Shown piece after piece: positions 58,016 through 64,000 of a stretch of 64,000 bases of DNA. Source of the stretch: Luteibacter aegosomaticola. GTDB taxonomy: Bacteria > Pseudomonadota > Gammaproteobacteria > Xanthomonadales > Rhodanobacteraceae. Position numbers and translations under genes: made by a program. How positions within the stretch are numbered: position 1 is the first letter of the stretch; each line of letters opens with the position of its first letter. Under the pieces are notes generated by a model. It saw only the letters and a list, made by a program, of their open reading frames with translations. It was not told the origin of the DNA and searched no databases. The DNA lies in NCBI RefSeq assembly GCF_023078475.1, contig NZ_CP095741.1:3472001-3536000 (forward strand), written 5' to 3'.

Positions 58016-60868
58016 TTACCAGGCCACCTTCACACTGGCGGTGGCCGAGCGCGAATGATCCCGGCTGGCAAAGCGCTGATCCACGCCAAACGTCAGTTGC
58101 GTCCGCGCGCCGATATCCATCCCCGCATTCAGACCCAGCGTCGCCGCCTGCCGCGACAGGCCGATGCCATCGACCGGCGCCCACTGCGAAAGACCCGTGT
58201 AGCGTGCCGAGAAGACCTCGCCCTTCGTGGCGAAGGCGTTCTGCCAGCCCAGCTTCATGTCCATGCGGAACTTGCCGTACGAGGTGAGCCACGTGCTGCC
58301 CGCACGCAGACCCAGCCCCGCCTGCCAGCGCGACGTCGTGTGGCCATCGGCGGCCAGGCCGAAGCCATCGCCACCGAGTTCCGCGAAGCCATCGCGATGG
58401 ATGCTGGCGTACTGCACATCGGCGTACGGGGTGAAGTCGAACGCACCCAGATGGCTGCGATAGCCCATTTCGCCGTAGGCGACGTTGTAGCGGCCGCTGT
58501 AATCGCCGCCGGTGAACGCGCCGCCCATGTCGCCAAAGCGCAGCAGGCGCTGCGTATCGCCACGGTAGCTGCCGAAGGCGACGCGGCCCACGCTGTACCA
58601 GTTCGCACCCTGCGTACCGACGTACAACGAGCCTTCCGTGGAGCGGTTGCGCTGGCGGTCGAAGTTGCCCGAGAGCTGGCCATTGCTGCGCATCTGCGCC
58701 ACGGCAAGGCCGGCGAAGCCATTCGCCCCGAGGCGAATATCGTTACCGACCATGTTGCCGCCGATGTTGAAACCGACGTTGCCGTAACCGCTGCGGCTCA
58801 TGCCGCCCTGCGAATCCAGCGACTGCATCCACGCGCCACCCTTACCCATGGCATCGAGGTGCTGCATCAGCGCGTCGTTGCCCGCGTCGATGCCTGCCAG
58901 CGTCACCGCGGTGCCGGCCGCGTAAAGCTGTCCGGAGAGAGACTCCAGGGAGGCGCGTGCTGCCGTATCGTCGTGTGCCTGCTGGATCTGGCCCGCGGCA
59001 ATCAGCGTGCTATCGGGCAATGATGAGCCTGCCGCATTCGCGTTAAGCGAGGCGGTGACGTTCCTGAGCGCACTATCGAGCCGTGCGGCCGATGAGGTTG
59101 CTGCGGCCGAGGACGACATCACGGCACTGCTATTGGCGACGGCGGAAATGCTCAGGCTCGTCGTATCCATCCACACTTCACCGGGTGAATACTTCACCTG
59201 GGACGACAGGAACACGCCCGAAGCAAGCGTCGTTGTGGCGAACTGCCCCGACACCGACGAGGCCTTGAGGATCGTCTGGTGCGACGTACGCGTGTAACCG
59301 TCCACCGCACCAAGGATCCGCAGGTCTGCACCCGCGACCGTCGCGCTCTGGTCGACCGTGACAGGTGCCCCGAGCACAACCGCCAGGTGTCCACCCGCGC
59401 TTATGTTCAGGAGCCCGTGGACGGTCGACGGATGCGCGGTGAACTGCAAGGTGCCAGTGACCGAGGTCACCGTGGGTTGCCCAGCCCGTGCGGCACCCAC
59501 ACCGACGTCGGCATGAGCGATAACGCGAGAGCCGGCCGTCGATACGGTGACATCGTAGGGAAGATCCGTCATGGCCTCGACCGTGCTGTCGCCCGCGACA
59601 AACGTGCCCTGCTGCGTGTTGTGTCCGGTGAGCGTCAGCTTGCCGCCGCCGGTTACGTACAGGTCGCCGATGCCCGATATGTCGTTCGAGAAGGTAACGT
59701 TAGCCGTACCGATGTTCGCCCAGAAACGTCCCCAGTCGAGCCTGCCCGGGCCGAGAATCGCACGCCCGAGGTTCAGCCGGCCATTGCCGTAAATCGCATC
59801 CGTACCGGGGGCACCAAGATCATCCGCGGTACCGAGCATGAGATCGCGGATGGCATGCATCGGAAGATGCGGGAACTCCCTGGAAAGCACTGCAGCGGCG
59901 CCAGAGACCTCAGCGGCGGCATACGCTGTCCCTACCGATATCCGGTAGGCCGGCTGGGCCGTCGTAGCCGCTGGGGAGAACGGCATCGTTTCGCCAGGCG
60001 CGGCGATGCAGAACGATTTCGCGGCGCCACACTGGTTGGAATAGGTGGCGATCGTGCCGAGGTTACGGCTCTGCAGGGCGACGACCGTGACCCAGCCAGG
60101 CTCGATACCCTGGGTGACTCGAAGTGGCAGAGACGCAAGGTCCGATGGATTGGCTTTACCACCGTTACCTGCGGCAAACACATACAGCGTGCCGTACTCA
60201 CCATGCGCTGTGTCACCGACGTATTTATAGGCATCCGCAAACGCCTGTGTCAGCGCGGTATTTGACGCACTCCAATACACATCGCTTACGGAGTTGTTGA
60301 CGATTCGCGCGTTCTCCTGGAAGAACATCGCATTGGCCGCAGCCATCGGCGCGGCCGTCGTGGCGGTCACGGGATGCCCAGCGAGGTTGTCGAGATCCTT
60401 ACCGTCACTCACGAGGGCGGAAACGATGGACGCGCCTGGTGCGACGCCACCGGGAAAGCTACCTACGGGCTGGCCCGCCGCGATCTCCGCCACGGCCGTC
60501 CCATGGTCCATCCGGCCATCAAGCAGATCACCCTGTCCGCCATCGTCGTAACTCACCTGGCTGATGAAATGTCCGGTCAGCGCTGGATGAAACCCATTCA
60601 CGCCGCTGTCGACGATACCGATGTACACGCCCTGCCCCGTGTAGCCGGCCGCGTGCGCGATGTTGGCGCCAGTACCGGTGAGCTGGACATCCGGTGGAGG
60701 CAAGTCAGCCGAGGGCGAGGACGGCTGCGTCGGGTTAACCTGCGTCCCGCTGCTGGCACTGCTCGTGCCACGCGCGCCACCGCCCCCTCCGCCACACGCG
60801 CTTAGCGCGAGGCTCACGCACACCGCCAGCGCGGCCCTACGCCGCCGCAGTAGACCCTTCGGTTCCAT
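58016..60868 (-). CDS. subtilisin-type autotransporter with inactivated catalytic Ser
   Basis: A 950-residue S8-type autotransporter. Lipoprotein-like signal ending LALSAC followed by a Gly run, a short Pro/Ser linker, a subtilase domain (about residues 65-375), a beta-helix/linker region and a C-terminal autotransporter barrel (about 690-950). The triad Asp (GIVDSGVNG) and His (MDHGTAVAEIAAG) and the oxyanion AGN (FAAGNGG) are present. The Ser motif, however, is GTAYAAAEVSG where the tandem copy has GTSLAAPQVSG, so the catalytic Ser is Ala. The barrel is almost identical to that of the neighbouring gene. It should be surface-displayed and non-proteolytic. Confidence 0.88.
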   Translation of the reverse strand: MEPKGLLRRRRAALAVCVSLALSACGGGGGGARGTSSASSGTQVNPTQPSSPSADLPPPDVQLTGTGANIAHAAGYTGQGVYIGIVDSGVNGFHPALTGHFISQVSYDDGGQGDLLDGRMDHGTAVAEIAAGQPVGSFPGGVAPGASIVSALVSDGKDLDNLAGHPVTATTAAPMAAANAMFFQENARIVNNSVSDVYWSASNTALTQAFADAYKYVGDTAHGEYGTLYVFAAGNGGKANPSDLASLPLRVTQGIEPGWVTVVALQSRNLGTIATYSNQCGAAKSFCIAAPGETMPFSPAATTAQPAYRISVGTAYAAAEVSGAAAVLSREFPHLPMHAIRDLMLGTADDLGAPGTDAIYGNGRLNLGRAILGPGRLDWGRFWANIGTANVTFSNDISGIGDLYVTGGGKLTLTGHNTQQGTFVAGDSTVEAMTDLPYDVTVSTAGSRVIAHADVGVGAARAGQPTVTSVTGTLQFTAHPSTVHGLLNISAGGHLAVVLGAPVTVDQSATVAGADLRILGAVDGYTRTSHQTILKASSVSGQFATTTLASGVFLSSQVKYSPGEVWMDTTSLSISAVANSSAVMSSSAAATSSAARLDSALRNVTASLNANAAGSSLPDSTLIAAGQIQQAHDDTAARASLESLSGQLYAAGTAVTLAGIDAGNDALMQHLDAMGKGGAWMQSLDSQGGMSRSGYGNVGFNIGGNMVGNDIRLGANGFAGLAVAQMRSNGQLSGNFDRQRNRSTEGSLYVGTQGANWYSVGRVAFGSYRGDTQRLLRFGDMGGAFTGGDYSGRYNVAYGEMGYRSHLGAFDFTPYADVQYASIHRDGFAELGGDGFGLAADGHTTSRWQAGLGLRAGSTWLTSYGKFRMDMKLGWQNAFATKGEVFSARYTGLSQWAPVDGIGLSRQAATLGLNAGMDIGARTQLTFGVDQRFASRDHSRSATASVKVAW

Positions 60869-61044
60869 GTTGTTCCCCTGTCACTGACGCCGATCTCGTG
60901 CGCACGCCGTCTGACGGCGCATCGGATGAATGCCGCAACTAACACCCACAACGCGCTATGGCTTGAGCCTTCCTAAGCGCGGCGGAGCCGAGGGTGGCAC
61001 AGGATTTTGAGAATTACCTCATGAACTTTCGACCTATGCCGAAC

Positions 61045-61072
61045 GAAAGAGCGCCCCTCAGGGCGCTCTTTC
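61045..61072 (-). terminator. hairpin after the second autotransporter
   Basis: A perfect 12-bp stem GAAAGAGCGCCC/GGGCGCTCTTTC with a 4-nt loop lies 5 nt beyond the minus-strand stop codon. The T-tract is short, so termination may be weak, allowing co-transcription of the downstream copy. The rest of the 209-bp gap 60869-61077 holds no gene. Confidence 0.6.
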
Positions 61073-61077
61073 GCTCC

Positions 61078-63906
61078 TTACCAGGCCACCTTCACACTGG
61101 CGGTGGCCGAGCGTGAATGATCCCGGCTGGCAAAGCGCTGATCCACACCGAACGCCAGTTGCGTTCGCGAGCCGAGGTCCATACCTGCGTTTAGTCCCAG
61201 CGTCGCCGCCTGCCGCGACAGGCCGATGCCATCGACCGGCGCCCACTGCGAAAGACCCGTGTAGCGTGCCGAGAAGACCTCGCCCTTCGTGGCGAAGGCG
61301 TTCTGCCAGCCCAGCTTCATGTCCATGCGGAACTTGCCGTACGAGGTAAGCCACGTGCTGCCCGCACGCAGGCCCAGCCCCGCCTGCCAGCGCGAGGTCG
61401 TGTGGCCATCGGCGGCCAGGCCGAAGCCATCGCCACCGAGTTCCGCGAAGCCATCGCGATGGATGCTGGCGTACTGCACATCGGCGTACGGGGTGAAGTC
61501 GAACGCACCCAGATGGCTGCGATAGCCCATTTCGCCGTAGGCGACGTTGTAGCGGCCGCTGTAATCGCCGCCGGTGAACGCGCCGCCCATGTCGCCAAAG
61601 CGCAGCAGGCGCTGCGTATCGCCACGGTAGCTGCCGAAGGCGACGCGGCCCACGCTGTACCAGTTCGCACCCTGCGTACCGGCGTACAACGAGCCTTCCG
61701 TGGAGCGGTTGCGCTGGCGGTCGAAGTTGCCCGAGAGCTGGCCATTGCTGCGCATCTGCGCCACGGCAAGGCCGGCGAAGCCATTCGCCCCGAGGCGAAT
61801 GTCATTGCCTACCATGTTGCCGCCGATGTTGAAACCGACGTTGCCGTAGCCACTGCGGCTCATGCCGCCCTGCGAATCCAGCGACTGCATCCACGCGCCG
61901 CCCTTACCCATGGCATCGAGGTGCTGCATCAGCGCATCGTTGCCCGCGTCGATGCCTGCCAGCGTCACCGCGGTACCGGCCGCGTAAAGCTGTCCGGAGA
62001 GGGACTCCAGGGAAGCCTGTGCGCTACGGGTCGAGCTGGCCTGCTGGATGCCACCGGCAGCAATCAGCATCGAGATATCGACCATGCCGGCGCTCGTCGC
62101 ACCCGGCGCCAGGATGTTGCTGATTTGCGTCATGGCGCCATCGACACGCTGCGCCGACGAGGTTGCCGCGAGCGATTGCGACATGGTGCTGTTGGCGACG
62201 CTGGTGACGCTGAGTGACGTGGTATCGAGAAAGACTTCGGTAGCTGCGTACTGCAACGTCGACGAGAAGAATACGCCAGGGCCTTTCACCGTCTGGGCGA
62301 ACTGTCCCTGGACGCTACCAGCGGACAGTACCTGCTGATGCGAGGTCTTCATGTAGTTAGGCACCGCGCCGGTGAACGCGATGGTGCCGCCGAGCGTCGC
62401 CGTGCCACCTACGGTGAACGGTGTGCCGATCAGCAGTGAAAGCGTCCCGTCGCTGGCGAGATTCAGGTTGCCATCAATATGCGCACCCTCGAGGCCCACT
62501 GGGTCGGATCCACCCACCGTCAACGAACCGTGGTTCGTCACGCTTCCGTGCAGGGTCGCATTCAACTTCGCGCTACCGGCGTGTCCGACAGTCAGGGAGC
62601 TCGCAAGATCGTTCATGACCTGAAGCGTCGCATTGCCGTCCACCGTCGTGGGACCGGTATACGAGTTGTTGCCCAGTAGCGAGAGCATGCCCGCGCCGGT
62701 GACATTCAGGCCGCCAGTGCCTGCGATATCGTTTGAGAACGTCATGGTGCTGCCGGTGACGTTCGCGTTGAAATTGCCCCAGTCGAAGCGGCCTGGGCCG
62801 CGTACCGCGCGGCCGACATTAAGGCGCCCGTAGCCGTAGATGGCATCGGGACCCGGGTCACCCAGGTCATCGGCAGTGCCCAGGATGATCTGGCGCACCG
62901 CGTTGTAATCGAGCGAAGGGAACGCGCTGTGTACCACGGCCGCGGCACCTGACACCTGCGGCGCGGCAAGCGATGTGCCCGACCAGATCTGGTAGGTGGT
63001 ATTGGCCGCGGTGGAATCCGCCGAGGCCACGATCACGTCACCCGGCGCGGCCAGGCAATAGTTCTTGGCGATACCGCAGCGGTTGGAGTACGACGCGATC
63101 TGCGAGGTGTTGTTGCTGTCAAGCGCAACGACCGTCAGCCACCCCTGTTCAAGATCGGGCGCTCGCGAGGGCAGCGCCGCCACGTCGGAAGGATTCGGAT
63201 CGCCGTTGTTACCTGCCGCGAACACGAAGAGATGCGCGCCGTTCGCCGTCAGCGACGCGTAGGCGTCGTGGAAGCTCTTCGTCGCCGCCGTGTCCGTGAC
63301 GTCCCAATAAACGCCACCCCACGAATTGTTGATGATGCGCGCGCCGTGGCTGGCGACGTCGCTATTGACCTGGCCGAGCGGGTCAGCGGAAGTGGTCTTG
63401 TTACCCTGCCCCGAGCCATCGTCGGTGGGTGCCTTGTCGTTGATGATGCGCGCCGACACGATCGTGGCCTGCGGGGCCACACCGCCAACGAACAGGCCGA
63501 AGGGCGTGCCAGCCGCGATTTCGGCCACGGCCGTGCCGTGGCCAACCACATCGTCGACGCCGGTGTTGTTCGTGGAGGGATCGACATACGTGAGGTTGCT
63601 CGTGACCCGGCCTGCGAGCGCAGGGTGCGCGCGAGTAACGCCGGTGTCGATGATGCCAATGACCTCACCCTGGCCATTGAAACCGGCGCCCTGGGCGATA
63701 CGCACGTTCGTGGCCGTCAGCTGGACATCGATCGGGGGCTGTGGCGTCGATGGGGTGGTCGGCTGGGTCGGGGTGGTCGGTGGGTTGATGACGGTGCCGC
63801 CGCCCCCACTGCTCTTCCCGCCGCCTCCGCCACCACAGGCGGCCACGCCAAGGCTCACGCAAACGGCCAGCGCAAGTTCGCGCTGGCGAAGGATATTCCT
63901 GCCCAT
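61078..63906 (-). CDS. subtilisin-type autotransporter serine protease
   Basis: A 942-residue S8 autotransporter of the NalP/SphB1 type. A lipoprotein-like signal (VCVSLGVAAC then Gly-rich) and Pro/Thr/Gln linker lead to the protease with all three residues: Asp in GIIDTGVTRAHPAL, His in GHGTAVAEIAAG and Ser in GTSLAAPQVSGAAA, plus AGN. A passenger stalk with GTGGLNVTGAGMLSLLG-type repeats and a barrel of about 260 residues ending VKVAW follow. The chosen start (MGRNILRQRELALAVCVSL, 63906) lies after an in-frame extension without signal character. The protease would process itself and perhaps other surface proteins. Confidence 0.9.
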   Translation of the reverse strand: MGRNILRQRELALAVCVSLGVAACGGGGGGKSSGGGGTVINPPTTPTQPTTPSTPQPPIDVQLTATNVRIAQGAGFNGQGEVIGIIDTGVTRAHPALAGRVTSNLTYVDPSTNNTGVDDVVGHGTAVAEIAAGTPFGLFVGGVAPQATIVSARIINDKAPTDDGSGQGNKTTSADPLGQVNSDVASHGARIINNSWGGVYWDVTDTAATKSFHDAYASLTANGAHLFVFAAGNNGDPNPSDVAALPSRAPDLEQGWLTVVALDSNNTSQIASYSNRCGIAKNYCLAAPGDVIVASADSTAANTTYQIWSGTSLAAPQVSGAAAVVHSAFPSLDYNAVRQIILGTADDLGDPGPDAIYGYGRLNVGRAVRGPGRFDWGNFNANVTGSTMTFSNDIAGTGGLNVTGAGMLSLLGNNSYTGPTTVDGNATLQVMNDLASSLTVGHAGSAKLNATLHGSVTNHGSLTVGGSDPVGLEGAHIDGNLNLASDGTLSLLIGTPFTVGGTATLGGTIAFTGAVPNYMKTSHQQVLSAGSVQGQFAQTVKGPGVFFSSTLQYAATEVFLDTTSLSVTSVANSTMSQSLAATSSAQRVDGAMTQISNILAPGATSAGMVDISMLIAAGGIQQASSTRSAQASLESLSGQLYAAGTAVTLAGIDAGNDALMQHLDAMGKGGAWMQSLDSQGGMSRSGYGNVGFNIGGNMVGNDIRLGANGFAGLAVAQMRSNGQLSGNFDRQRNRSTEGSLYAGTQGANWYSVGRVAFGSYRGDTQRLLRFGDMGGAFTGGDYSGRYNVAYGEMGYRSHLGAFDFTPYADVQYASIHRDGFAELGGDGFGLAADGHTTSRWQAGLGLRAGSTWLTSYGKFRMDMKLGWQNAFATKGEVFSARYTGLSQWAPVDGIGLSRQAATLGLNAGMDLGSRTQLAFGVDQRFASRDHSRSATASVKVAW

Positions 63907-64000
63907 ATTCAGTTTTCCCCAGAGTTCGACATCAATGTCGCGCCACCACATCGTGACATGGCGCCCTGCGGAATCTTTACACAAAATACTGCGGATCGTC
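63907..64000. promoter_or_regulatory. upstream region of the active autotransporter
   Basis: This 94-bp end of the window is the 5' region of the minus-strand autotransporter gene. It contains a short inverted repeat CGACAT-CA-ATGTCG (63927-63940) just before the ribosome-binding site. Nothing else can be supported. Confidence 0.35.

Noticed and set aside
58016-60868. Calling the Ser-less autotransporter a pseudogene
   Set aside because: The frame is complete, with intact signal, linker and barrel; only the catalytic residue is changed.
1-64000. tRNA, rRNA, insertion sequences, integrases, prophage genes
   Set aside because: None could be recognised by sequence pattern or by translated products; palindromic REP-type repeats are the only mobile-like sequences.

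Overview
The window is a 64 kb piece of a GC-rich chromosome. Gene content fits a gammaproteobacterium of the Xanthomonadales/Lysobacterales, most like Rhodanobacteraceae (Luteibacter or Dyella type). This taxonomic reading is an inference from gene families: a kynurenine/2-aminomuconate branch, a fused isobutyryl-CoA mutase, an aryl-polyene/xanthomonadin-like pigment cluster, subtilisin-type autotransporters with lipoprotein-like signals, a DUF1800/DUF1501 pair, and many GTAGGAGC-type palindromic repeats. No rRNA, tRNA, CRISPR array, transposase, integrase or phage gene was seen. Almost all of the window reads as core chromosome.

Layout. 1-2.9 kb: end of a tryptophan/kynurenine catabolic operon (atypical SDR, 2-aminomuconate semialdehyde dehydrogenase, RidA-type deaminase). 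2.9-6.4 kb, minus strand: hutG, gor and a DadA-like oxidase. 6.5-10 kb: a NlpC/P60 lipoprotein, ohr, slyD and an MFS transporter. 9.7-11.1 kb: two paralogous EF-hand exported proteins around a methyltransferase. 11.3-16.2 kb: RNA helicases rhlE and deaD flanking a fghA-rimJ operon. 16.3-17.1 kb: a small exported ORF, a REP element and a structured repeat. 17-22.3 kb: YkgJ, a YpfJ-type metalloprotease, MAPEG, TerC-CBS-CorC, a CPBP protease, a methyltransferase and an acidic orphan. 22.4-25.2 kb: DUF1800-DUF1501. 25.2-27.8 kb: a GH15 glycosidase divergent from a membrane protein/XRE pair, with twin TetR-like operators between them. 27.8-37.3 kb: a DUF5916-type outer-membrane protein, a LysR/aldehyde dehydrogenase divergent pair, a secreted hydrolase, a cyclophilin, DUF3014, RDD and an orphan ExbD. 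37.6-43.9 kb: icmF, an alpha/beta hydrolase, a YXWGXW protein and leucine dehydrogenase. 44.4-54.5 kb: an eleven-gene pigment operon with mostly overlapping stop/start codons. 54.6-58 kb: a FUSC transporter and isovaleryl-CoA dehydrogenase. 58-63.9 kb, minus strand: two tandem subtilisin autotransporters.

How the genes fit together. The pigment operon carries an ACP, two ketosynthases, a ketoreductase, two dehydratase-type hotdog domains, a thioesterase, an acyltransferase, a glycosyltransferase and an export pair. Leucine dehydrogenase, IcmF and isovaleryl-CoA dehydrogenase all serve branched-chain amino acid breakdown but are scattered. The most notable observations are: (1) the pigment operon's COG4648 membrane protein is fused in frame to the last part of an AMP-ligase plus dehydratase, as if the ligase body had been deleted; (2) one autotransporter has Ala in place of the catalytic Ser, while its tandem copy keeps the Ser and shares a nearly identical barrel; (3) a REP pair lies inside the pigment exporter gene and is translated; (4) two loci share an element made of a long hairpin with unrelated stem sequences and a conserved 68-bp tail.
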